5,985 nt of DNA from assembly GCA_003565575.1 (NCBI GenBank), contig PXBV01000016.1, positions 1-5,985 of the forward strand, in the 5' to 3' direction. This document shows, piece after piece, positions 1 to 5,935 of the stretch; positions within the stretch are counted from its first letter, which is position 1; the number at the start of each line of letters is the position of its first letter. The position numbers were made by a program, and so were the translations under genes. Under the pieces are notes generated by a model. It did no database searches and was not told the origin of the DNA. It saw nothing but the letters and a program-made list of their open reading frames with translations. The stretch is from Psychroflexus sp. (GTDB lineage Bacteria > Bacteroidota > Bacteroidia > Flavobacteriales > Flavobacteriaceae).

Positions 1-1917
1 TCTAGGAATATTACTTTGATGGAAGATGGTGTTTTGATTGCTCCTGCTCCTTATGCAGCGCCTCCAGCCTACTACTTCCCTAATGTGGCAAGAATGCAGG
101 CTGTAGAAATTTTAAAAGGTAGTAGTCAGGTACAATATGGGCCATACACCACTGGAGGAACTATCAACTTCGTGTCTACAGAAATACCAGATGAATTTAT
201 GGCTGAGCTGTCTGCAACTTATGGCTCTTTTGGAACAGCTAACGCACTAGCACGTTTCGGTGACTCTGGAGAACAATTTGGGTATGTGGTAGAATACTTG
301 AAAAATAGATCTACAGGATTTAAAGAGCTTGACGGGCCTGGAGGAACAGGCTTTGATAGGGATGACTTTATGGCCAAATTTAGAGTTAACTCCAAGGCTG
401 ATGCTAGATTTCAACAATCTCTTCAATTTAAGTTTCAGTATGCACGAGAAAATTCGGACGAAACGTATTTAGGTCTTACTCGTGAAGACTTCAGCAAAAA
501 CCCGTTTAGAAGATATGCTGCTACACAAGAAGATGTAATGGTTACTGAGAATAGACACATTACCTTAACGCACAATTTTCAGTTTACAGAAAATTCACAG
601 ATTACTACGACTGCTTACAATACCGATTTTGCAAGGAATTGGTTTAAATTGGATAGGGTCACTAATGTAGATGGAAACGACGTGGGGGTTTCACAAATTT
701 TAGACCAGCCGCAAATGTATCCAGAAATGATGTCTTGGATAAGAGGGAATGCCAATTCCCCTGATGACGCCTTAAGAAATAAAAATAATAATAGAGTATA
801 CTACTCAAGAGGGATTCAAACCAAATTTGACCATCATTTTAATACAGGAGATGTGTTTCATGACCTTGAAATGGGTGTTCGTTTTCATCAAGATGAAGCC
901 GATAGATTCCAATGGTATGAAAATTATCGCATGCTAGATGGTAGAATGGCGCTTACTTCTGAAGAAGCTCGAGGGAGTGAAGGCAACAGAGTAGACGCTG
1001 CAGAGGCACTTTCTGCTCATTTACTCTACAAAGTGAAATTTGGTAAACTTACACTTTCGCCAGGTTTGCGATATGAGAGTATCAACATGATAAGAAAAAA
1101 CTGGGGAACAAGTGATCTTGAGAGAACAGGTGTAAATTTATCTGAAAGAAACAATCGTGTTCAACAACTTATTCCAGGTATTGGCGCTAATTATAGAATC
1201 AACAATGAAATTTCATTTTTTGGTGGAGTACACAAAGGCTTTGGCCCTCCTGGATCTCAAGATGGTCAAGACCCAGAAGAAAGTACCAATATAGAGGTAG
1301 GAACTCGATTTGATTTCTTCGGTCTAGAAGGAGAATTAGTTGGTTTTTACAATGATTATAGCACCATGCTTGGCAGTAATGCCGCAGCTGGTGGAGGACC
1401 AGTGGCAGATGATCTTGATGTCTTTAATGCAGGTGCGGCCTTAATAAAAGGTATAGAGTTTCAAGCGGCTTACGATTTCTTAAAGGAAAACAACAAGTAT
1501 AGCCTACCTTTACGGTTTAGTTATACCTATACAGATGCTAGATTTAACAGTGATTTTGAAGCTCCTAGAAGCATTTGGGGAAATGTACAAAATGGAGACT
1601 TCATGCCTTATATTGCAAAACATCAGTGGAATACGGGTCTTAGTTTTTACGCTGGTAAATTTAGCGCTCACGCCAATGCTAGATATAGAGGCGAGTTAAG
1701 AACATTGCCTGGGCAAGGGGCTATTCCTCTTAATGAAAGTATAGAAAGCATGTTTCTTTTAGATGCTTCTGTAGAGTATCAAGTTACACCTGCTTTAGCA
1801 TTATCGCTAAATGCTATTAACCTTTTAAATAATGAATATCCTGTTGCACTTGTCCCTGCTGGTGTAAGACCTGGACATCCGTTAGGTGTTTATGCAGGGT
1901 TTAGGTTATCTCTATAA
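1..1917 (+). CDS. FecA-like TonB-dependent outer-membrane receptor (5' end cut by window edge)
   Basis: This is a gated outer-membrane channel that takes up a ligand, probably an iron chelate, using TonB energy. The frame is open from base 1, so the gene starts before the window; the ATG at 19 is internal. The 638 codons seen hold the last 60 or so residues of the plug, including LMEDGVLIAPAPY (residues 6-18), the VEILKGSSQVQYGP stretch and YGPYTTGGTINFVST (46-60). A 22-strand-type barrel follows to the C-terminus, with the conserved tail GVRPGHPLGVYAGF near the end. The DGV-APY and GGTINFVST pattern resembles E. coli FecA more than SusC-type receptors. The signal peptide, any carboxypeptidase-like N-terminal domain and the TonB box would lie upstream and cannot be judged. 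The last residue is Leu rather than the usual Phe. Family membership is secure; ferric citrate as ligand is only a guess from resemblance. Confidence 0.93.
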   Translation, partial: SRNITLMEDGVLIAPAPYAAPPAYYFPNVARMQAVEILKGSSQVQYGPYTTGGTINFVSTEIPDEFMAELSATYGSFGTANALARFGDSGEQFGYVVEYLKNRSTGFKELDGPGGTGFDRDDFMAKFRVNSKADARFQQSLQFKFQYARENSDETYLGLTREDFSKNPFRRYAATQEDVMVTENRHITLTHNFQFTENSQITTTAYNTDFARNWFKLDRVTNVDGNDVGVSQILDQPQMYPEMMSWIRGNANSPDDALRNKNNNRVYYSRGIQTKFDHHFNTGDVFHDLEMGVRFHQDEADRFQWYENYRMLDGRMALTSEEARGSEGNRVDAAEALSAHLLYKVKFGKLTLSPGLRYESINMIRKNWGTSDLERTGVNLSERNNRVQQLIPGIGANYRINNEISFFGGVHKGFGPPGSQDGQDPEESTNIEVGTRFDFFGLEGELVGFYNDYSTMLGSNAAAGGGPVADDLDVFNAGAALIKGIEFQAAYDFLKENNKYSLPLRFSYTYTDARFNSDFEAPRSIWGNVQNGDFMPYIAKHQWNTGLSFYAGKFSAHANARYRGELRTLPGQGAIPLNESIESMFLLDASVEYQVTPALALSLNAINLLNNEYPVALVPAGVRPGHPLGVYAGFRLSL

Positions 1918-1960
1918 TTGTATTTCTTGGCCGATATAATCTTATAATCAGAAATAAATA

Positions 1961-1996
1961 AACAAAGCCTTGAGATGAAAGTCTCAAGGCTTTGTT
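1961..1996. terminator. Bidirectional terminator hairpin between convergent genes
   Basis: A perfect 15-bp inverted repeat: left arm 1961-1975 (AACAAAGCCTTGAGA), 6-base loop 1976-1981, right arm 1982-1996. It lies 43 bp after the receptor stop and 14 bp after the stop of the minus-strand barrel gene, so it can end transcription from both sides. On the minus strand the stem is followed by TATTTATTTC, a better U-rich tail than on the plus strand, where the uridines are mostly inside the CTTTGTT end of the stem. AAAG...CTTT stems of this kind are common terminators in Bacteroidota. Confidence 0.85.
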
Positions 1997-2010
1997 GGTT
2001 TAAAACTAGC

Positions 2011-3222
2011 CTAAAAATTGATAACGTAGCCTATGCCAGTCTGTAGATCTGGAACATTATTTACTAGCCAGTCTTGCTGTAAGTAAATTCTAAAACTATT
2101 GTTTTGTGTAAAAGCATAAAAAAACGTCCAATAGTTATTGTTAAGGTAAAGATGTGAAGCGCTATGGTGCCATGAACGGGTTGCAATGGGGTTCCTAAAC
2201 AAAATACTATAGTCATACTCAGATGGACTATGATAAGCAGACTGTATATAAAAATCAACTCCAAAGCTGTGGACGTTCTGTTTTGAATTGATCATATTAT
2301 AAGTAAAAATCGATTCTAGATTTAAAAAACCAGGTCTAGTAGCCATCTGAATATTTTCTCTAGAAAAAGATATTGAATTTAAGTTAAGATATCCAAAACT
2401 AAGACCTAATTGAATATAAGAATGGTCACCTACTCTAAAGTTCCTAAACGCGTTGGCAGAGATACCTACATCTAAAGATTTATTAAAAGGGGATGCGTTA
2501 ATCCCTGAATGTAAACCTAAATTGAGGTGTACATCATACCTTAAGAGCTCCTCAAAATAATGATAATAATCTAGTTTTACGCCGCCAAAAAAACCCTCGT
2601 TGGGTTCAATTTCCATCTGCCTGCCTTCTCTGTCTGTGTAACTTATCTGAGCTTGGTTGAGACCAAACTCTCTTCTTTGAAAAGGATCTTCACCTCCGGC
2701 TATATTGGAGTGAAAGGTTTCTATGAAGTTATCTCCTGTAATACCAGAAAATGGTAACCTCCCTCTGGTCAGTATAAAAGACCTTAATTCTACCTGCAAT
2801 GCATTTTTGGAATTAAAAGGGACGTAGAGCCTGGCTTTTAGTCCTTTAATAACACCATCATAAGCAATTTTAAAATTTTCAGTGTCAGCTTGAAAATCTT
2901 CATCCTCTCTGTTCACAACAAACTCACGCACATGCCATGGTGCAGGCCTTACATGTTCTCTTAAATCTTCTGATGTGGGAATGTAATTGACTACAGGTTG
3001 CCCCCATATATTTCCACTCATATGGTCTAGTTGTAAACTAAACTTGTTTTTGGGTTGAGTTCTAAAGTGGCCTTCTAATCGCCCCTTAAAAATCCCAAAA
3101 ACATGTGTAGAGAGCACCGATGGTTTTTCAATTGATTTTTGTTGGACAAGCTCGTCTTGAGCAAACATTTTTGATACTGAAAAAAAAACTGTAACAGCAG
3201 TTATCAAAATTAATTTGCTCAT
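2011..3222 (-). CDS. Secreted outer-membrane beta-barrel protein, DUF3187-like
   Basis: The 403-residue product starts with a signal peptide (basic MSK, hydrophobic ITAVTVFFSV, likely cleavage after Ala21 in KMFA-QDE). The rest has no hydrophobic helix but many alternating amphipathic segments rich in Tyr, Phe and Asn, and it ends in GIGYVINF with a terminal Phe, the usual signal of an outer-membrane barrel. The block at residues 159-215 (SGITGDNFIETFH, then GGEDPFQRREFG and an ISYTDREG strand) resembles DUF3187 proteins, whose function is unknown to me; this is from memory. The ATG at 3222 is chosen because it gives the signal peptide directly; no Shine-Dalgarno is evident. It follows greA by 54 bp on the same strand with no clear promoter in the gap, so it may be read from the greA promoter, and it ends at the hairpin at 1961-1996. 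It could be a porin or lipid-related barrel; no substrate can be inferred. Confidence 0.8.
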   Translation of the reverse strand: MSKLILITAVTVFFSVSKMFAQDELVQQKSIEKPSVLSTHVFGIFKGRLEGHFRTQPKNKFSLQLDHMSGNIWGQPVVNYIPTSEDLREHVRPAPWHVREFVVNREDEDFQADTENFKIAYDGVIKGLKARLYVPFNSKNALQVELRSFILTRGRLPFSGITGDNFIETFHSNIAGGEDPFQRREFGLNQAQISYTDREGRQMEIEPNEGFFGGVKLDYYHYFEELLRYDVHLNLGLHSGINASPFNKSLDVGISANAFRNFRVGDHSYIQLGLSFGYLNLNSISFSRENIQMATRPGFLNLESIFTYNMINSKQNVHSFGVDFYIQSAYHSPSEYDYSILFRNPIATRSWHHSASHLYLNNNYWTFFYAFTQNNSFRIYLQQDWLVNNVPDLQTGIGYVINF

Positions 3223-3276
3223 TCGTTTTAATTATTATGAATCAATGCATAATAAGCATTAAACTTCTGAAATTTA

Positions 3277-3753
3277 CTAGTCTCTAGAGACTTCAAGTAT
3301 TTCAAAGCTAATGGTTCCGTTAGGCACTTGAATTTCTGCAACATCTCCAGCTTTTTTTCCTAATAAACCTTTACCAATAGGTGAATCTACAGAAATTTTG
3401 CCAGATTTTAAATCGGCTTCGCTTTGAGCAACCAATTTATAAGTCATCTCTTGATTCATTTTTGTATTCTTCAATCGTACATTGCTATGAATTAACACCT
3501 TTGAGGTGTCTAGTTGAGACTCATCTATTACGCGTGCATTAGCAACCACTTCTTCAAGTTTAGAGATACGCATCTCTAGCATTCCTTGAGCTTCTTTAGC
3601 TGCATCGTATTCTGCATTTTCACTTAAGTCGCCTTTATCTCTTGCATCAGCAATATCTTGGGAAGCTTTTGGTCTTTCCACATCTCTAAGGTGGTTCAAC
3701 TCTGCCTTTAGTTTTTTTAATCCCTCTTCCGTATAGTAAGATACTTTACTCAT
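3277..3753 (-). CDS. greA: Transcription elongation factor GreA
   Basis: GreA enters the RNA polymerase secondary channel and stimulates cleavage of backtracked RNA, rescuing stalled complexes. The 158-residue length is normal for the family. Residues 1-76 form the antiparallel coiled coil; its tip carries ARDKGDLSENAEYDAAKE (37-54), in which Asp42 and Glu45 match the catalytic acidic pair Asp41/Glu44 of E. coli GreA. The C-terminal FKBP-like domain holds the conserved SPIGKGLLGKKAGDVAEI stretch (124-141). The ATG at 3753 gives the expected MSKVSYYTEEG start. The gene is divergent from the lipoprotein gene at 3862, and its leader contains a candidate promoter (3812-3845) and a terminator-like hairpin (3775-3805). 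The barrel gene at 3222 follows 54 bp downstream. Confidence 0.98.
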   Translation of the reverse strand: MSKVSYYTEEGLKKLKAELNHLRDVERPKASQDIADARDKGDLSENAEYDAAKEAQGMLEMRISKLEEVVANARVIDESQLDTSKVLIHSNVRLKNTKMNQEMTYKLVAQSEADLKSGKISVDSPIGKGLLGKKAGDVAEIQVPNGTISFEILEVSRD

Positions 3754-3774
3754 AATTCATCGTTTATATATAAC

Positions 3775-3805
3775 AAAAAAAGAATCTCGACATTTTCGAG
3801 ATTCT
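3775..3805 (-). promoter_or_regulatory. Terminator-like hairpin with U-run in the greA leader
   Basis: Perfect 10-bp inverted repeat with arms AGAATCTCGA at 3781-3790 and TCGAGATTCT at 3796-3805 and a 5-base loop. Read on the minus strand the stem is followed at once by a run of T (complement of the A-run 3775-3781), the form of an intrinsic terminator. It points towards greA and lies 22 bp before its ATG, so it does not sit at the end of any gene. On the plus strand there is no T-run after the stem. Possible roles are attenuation of greA, a 5' mRNA-stabilising stem, or a stop for antisense read-through from the ABC gene. The structure is plain in the sequence; the role is inferred. Confidence 0.7.
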
Positions 3806-3811
3806 ATACTA

Positions 3812-3845
3812 CAAATATAGTATTTTTGAATTACCGAAGTTACAA
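3812..3845 (-). promoter_or_regulatory. Candidate greA promoter (Bacteroidota type)
   Basis: On the minus strand TATATTTG (3812-3819) is an exact match to the -7 consensus TAnnTTTG. A TTG (3843-3845) lies 23 bp upstream, at the long end of the spacing accepted for the -33 element. Transcription would start near 3805-3809, almost at the base of the leader hairpin, giving a 5' leader of about 50-55 bases. Confidence 0.5.
3821..3828 (+). promoter_or_regulatory. Candidate -7 element for the lipoprotein gene
   Basis: TATTTTTG matches TAnnTTTG and would start transcription near 3832-3835, about 30 bases before the ATG at 3862. No good -33 TTG is seen; the expected place falls within the hairpin (3793-3803). 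It is separated by one base from the oppositely directed greA -7 element. The TTG within it (3826-3828) could be misread as a start codon of the downstream gene. Confidence 0.4.
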
Positions 3846-3861
3846 TGCCTTTACAATTAAT

Positions 3862-4287
3862 ATGAAAGCCTACTCATTCCTTTTTGCTTTAGTGATTTTA
3901 TGGGGTTGCGAAAGTGATGATAACCTAAGGAGAAATCCTAATCTGTTGAATATAAACGTAAACTTTGAAGTCAATTTAAGCCTACCTCAATTCAATAACC
4001 TCAATTTTCCTGGTAATTCTGTTTATATACCAGACCAAGGTAACCTTGGTCTTATTGTTGTTAATTCTGGTAGTAGTTTCTTAGCTTGGGATGCAGCAGA
4101 CCCTAATCACATTCCAAACGATTGCTCTAGACTTATCATTAATGGGCTTAATGCTGCATCAACTTGTGATGACCCGCCCAATGACTATAGTTTAATAACA
4201 GGGCAACCTCTTGTAGAAAATTTAAGATTTCCTTTATTTGCCTACAGGATTACAGAAAGTGCTGGAGTGCTTAGAATTTTTAATTAA
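3862..4287 (+). CDS. Small lipoprotein with a degenerate Rieske-like domain
   Basis: The 141-residue product starts with a lipoprotein signal peptide: MKAYSFLFALVILWGC, with Cys16 as the lipidation site (LWGC, an unusual Trp at -2). The residues after it, ESDD (17-20), resemble the SDD-type surface export signal described for Bacteroidota lipoproteins, so surface exposure is likely. The mature part is rich in beta-strand patterns. DPNHIPNDC (80-88) and STCDDPPNDYSLITGQ (100-115), followed by LFAYRITESAGVLRIFN, recall the two cluster-binding loops and closing strand of Rieske proteins, but only His83 and Cys102 sit near ligand positions and the partner Cys and His are missing, so a 2Fe-2S cluster is doubtful. 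The ATG at 3862 is preferred to a TTG at 3826, which lies in the promoter and would bury the signal peptide. Its 3' end overlaps the ABC gene by 8 bp. Lipoprotein call firm; fold call tentative. Confidence 0.8.
   Translation: MKAYSFLFALVILWGCESDDNLRRNPNLLNINVNFEVNLSLPQFNNLNFPGNSVYIPDQGNLGLIVVNSGSSFLAWDAADPNHIPNDCSRLIINGLNAASTCDDPPNDYSLITGQPLVENLRFPLFAYRITESAGVLRIFN
4032..4052. repeat. Perfect 10-bp dyad inside the lipoprotein gene
   Basis: Arms AGACCAAGGT (4032-4041) and ACCTTGGTCT (4043-4052) flank a single base, A4042. It encodes residues around DQGNLGL. On the plus strand it is followed by T-rich sequence (TATTGTTGTTAATT), so it could fold as a 9-bp hairpin with a 3-base loop or be a dimer's binding site. 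No role is known. Confidence 0.5.
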
Positions 4288-4296
4288 GCCTTTTTT
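4269..4296 (+). terminator. Probable terminator of the lipoprotein gene
   Basis: GCTTA (4269-4273) pairs with TAAGC (4285-4289), with one more G-U pair possible, and is followed by C and six T (4291-4296). The stem includes the lipoprotein stop codon and the end of the convergent ABC gene. The stem is short and AT-rich, so strength is uncertain. It has a T-run only on the plus strand and would not serve the ABC gene. Confidence 0.4.
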
Positions 4297-5248
4297 CAAT
4301 TTTTGCTAAGTCAATCTCAAAGTTGATTGAACAGCCCTTTTTAAGGTATGTTTCTGAATGGATGTAGTAGTTCTTAGCAGCACAAACCACTTCCAGCAAG
4401 AAATGGGAGCCTTTGAAATAACTCGATTTCACTTTAGCTGTAAAACCTTTGTCTTTCACTAGTTGCATTTCATGAGGATAAACAATAATATGTTGGACGT
4501 TGGACTTTATGTTGAATTGCTTGGCATCAATCATATTAAGATCCCCAAAAAGTGAAGCACAATAGTGATTCTTTGGTTGATTGTAAACTTCTTTTGTAGG
4601 TCTGTAGTCTATAGCTGTTCCAGATTTTAGCACCATAGTAGAGTCAGAAAAGGGAAGCACATCATCAGCATCGTGTGTGGCAAAAACACAAGAGATGTTT
4701 TCTTGTTTAAGAAATTCAAATAATCGACGCCTTAGCTTCGGTTTTAAAAACTGATCAATATGGCTAAATGGTTCATCCAGTAAAATCAATTCTGGAGGCT
4801 TAGCCAAAGCCTGTGCAATGGCAACTCTTTGTTTTTGACCACCACTCAAGGTTTTGACTTTTTGATGTTTGACCTCCTCAAGATCAAATAACTCAATGAG
4901 CTCATCGCTTCTTTGTTGATTTTGAATTGGGGTCTCGCGTGACAAAAATTTTTGAATATTTTCCTCTGTAGTGGTAAAAGGCATTAAATCAAATTCTTGG
5001 GATAAATGTTTAAATTTTGAAAATCCTGGCACCAAGTTATAAGCAGGACCAAGAACTGGCTCTCCATTCCAAAAAATTTTTCCTTTATCTAAATCAAACA
5101 GTCCGTATAGCGCTTTAATGAGAGTACTTTTCCCACACCCACTTTCTCCAATAACTGCTAAATGTTCACCTTTTTGTAAGTCAAAGCTGATGCCTGAGAC
5201 CCCGGCATTTGAGCTATGTAAATAGGTAAGCTGTTTAACGTTTAGCAT
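4280..5248 (-). CDS. PotA/FbpC-type ABC transporter ATP-binding protein with C-terminal TOBE-like region
   Basis: A cytoplasmic ATPase that would drive an inner-membrane importer. Counted from the ATG at 5248 (322 residues): Walker A GESGCGKST (34-42), Q-loop Gln84 in HLSQEFDLMPF, signature LSGGQKQRVAIAQAL (134-148), Walker B LILLDEP with Glu159, D-loop SHID (162-165) and the switch His192 in FATHD, so all ATPase motifs are intact. Residues from about 238 on, including VYPHEMQLV, look like the TOBE domain found in spermidine, iron and sugar import ATPases. The ATG at 5248 is chosen over a TTG two codons upstream. No permease or binding protein is encoded in this window, so the substrate is unknown and the partner genes, if any, are elsewhere. 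A candidate promoter lies just upstream (5263-5289). Its 3' end overlaps the convergent lipoprotein gene by 8 bp and no minus-strand terminator follows it. Confidence 0.93.
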   Translation of the reverse strand: MLNVKQLTYLHSSNAGVSGISFDLQKGEHLAVIGESGCGKSTLIKALYGLFDLDKGKIFWNGEPVLGPAYNLVPGFSKFKHLSQEFDLMPFTTTEENIQKFLSRETPIQNQQRSDELIELFDLEEVKHQKVKTLSGGQKQRVAIAQALAKPPELILLDEPFSHIDQFLKPKLRRRLFEFLKQENISCVFATHDADDVLPFSDSTMVLKSGTAIDYRPTKEVYNQPKNHYCASLFGDLNMIDAKQFNIKSNVQHIIVYPHEMQLVKDKGFTAKVKSSYFKGSHFLLEVVCAAKNYYIHSETYLKKGCSINFEIDLAKIEKRLN

Positions 5249-5262
5249 GAACAAGTTTTACA

Positions 5263-5289
5263 CAAAGGTAATTAAATGCAAAAGACCAA
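5263..5289 (-). promoter_or_regulatory. Candidate ABC-gene promoter overlapping the upstream terminator
   Basis: On the minus strand TACCTTTG (5263-5270) fits the -7 consensus TAnnTTTG. TTG at 5287-5289, 16 bp upstream, could be the -33 element and lies inside the terminator stem of the DUF3332 gene. The start would be near 5257-5260, leaving a leader of only about 10 bases before the ATG at 5248. Confidence 0.45.
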
Positions 5290-5312
5290 AATCATTTGAT
5301 TTTGGTCTTTTG
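5279..5312 (-). terminator. Terminator of the DUF3332 gene
   Basis: A perfect 16-bp inverted repeat (5279-5294 with 5297-5312, arms CAAAAGACCAAAATCA and its complement) around two bases, so in RNA the innermost pair opens. It lies 38 bp after the DUF3332 stop at 5351. On the minus strand the 3' arm itself is T-rich (TGATTTTGGTCTTTTG) and is followed by CATTTAATT. This fits a Bacteroidota intrinsic terminator and separates the DUF3332 gene from the ABC gene. Confidence 0.8.
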
Positions 5313-5350
5313 ATAAGCAAATTTATCCTAATTGTGATTATTGCTAATTA

Positions 5351-5935
5351 TTACCTAGCATCTGCCCACATAGAGCTTTCATAATCTGCTACTTTACCTT
5401 TTAGGATGGCTAAATTTTGTTCTTTAGAAGCCATTGGGTCCATTTGTATAGCTTCTCCATCTGGTGTGTATACCATGTAAAATCCATCTTGCATAGACGC
5501 CAATTTAATCAATTCTCCATCTTCACCTACAGCATTCCAAGTTTTATCACCTTCTGTATAGACCATTTCTAGAACTTCACCTTTATTTTCACCAGATAAA
5601 ACTTCTACGCTAAAGTGATTTTTGGTAGCTGTCATTTTCACTTCTTTTCCTTCTATGGTGGCGTATTGGGTTTCTTCATCACCTTCTGCCATGGCAATAG
5701 GATTGCTACCTGTCCAAAATTCTAAAAGGTTGAAGAATACCACATCCCCAAAAAAGAATAGACCATATACTGGAACAATGTTGAGTGCCCAGAAAATCAA
5801 GTTATCCAAAAATTTGTTGTCTGTAAGACCGTCATTCCAATCTCTCAGTTTATTAAAAGCACTAAAGGAACCTAAACAACTTGAGCTTAATAGAGTCATA
5901 GATAAAGCTCCGCAAATAATCATTTTCTTTTTCAT
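5351..5935 (-). CDS. DUF3332 family lipoprotein
   Basis: The 194-residue product begins with a lipoprotein signal peptide (MKKKMIICGALSMTLLSSSC, Cys20 as lipid site). The block CLGSFSAFNKLRDWN (20-34), then a hydrophobic hairpin at 42-74 containing NIVPVYGLFFFGDVVFFNL, and EFWTGSNPIAM (72-82) match what I recall of DUF3332 proteins, whose function is unknown. From about residue 83 the protein is a soluble, acidic domain of short beta-strands and turns (ATIEGKEVKM, GDKTWNAVGEDGELIKL, DGFYMVYTPDGEAIQM), and it ends with a charged helix, EQNLAILKGKVADYE. No acidic stretch follows the lipid Cys, so the protein probably faces the periplasm rather than the surface. The ATG at 5935 is chosen over one eight codons upstream (5959) because it puts the basic KKK directly before the hydrophobic core. 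It is read alone, ending at the hairpin 5279-5312. Confidence 0.88.
   Translation of the reverse strand: MKKKMIICGALSMTLLSSSCLGSFSAFNKLRDWNDGLTDNKFLDNLIFWALNIVPVYGLFFFGDVVFFNLLEFWTGSNPIAMAEGDEETQYATIEGKEVKMTATKNHFSVEVLSGENKGEVLEMVYTEGDKTWNAVGEDGELIKLASMQDGFYMVYTPDGEAIQMDPMASKEQNLAILKGKVADYESSMWADAR

Noticed and set aside
2064..2264. Open frame of 66 codons on the minus strand
   Set aside because: It lies inside the barrel gene in another frame of the same strand, has no supporting features and is best explained as a shadow of that gene.
3241..3257. Small inverted repeat (AATGC/GCATT type) between greA and the barrel gene
   Set aside because: A 5-bp AT-rich stem without a T-run is too weak to call a terminator, and no TAnnTTTG promoter accompanies it.
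3279..3292. Perfect 14-bp palindrome AGTCTCTAGAGACT at the end of greA
   Set aside because: A palindrome of this size is expected by chance about once in a few windows like this; it would give only a 5-bp stem and has no T-run.
3826..3861. Upstream TTG start for the lipoprotein gene
   Set aside because: It would add 12 residues before a standard lipoprotein signal peptide and the TTG lies within the candidate -7 element; the ATG at 3862 is better.
5249..5254. TTG start two codons upstream for the ABC gene
   Set aside because: An ATG at 5248 gives the normal MLNV start of such ATPases and fits the short leader.
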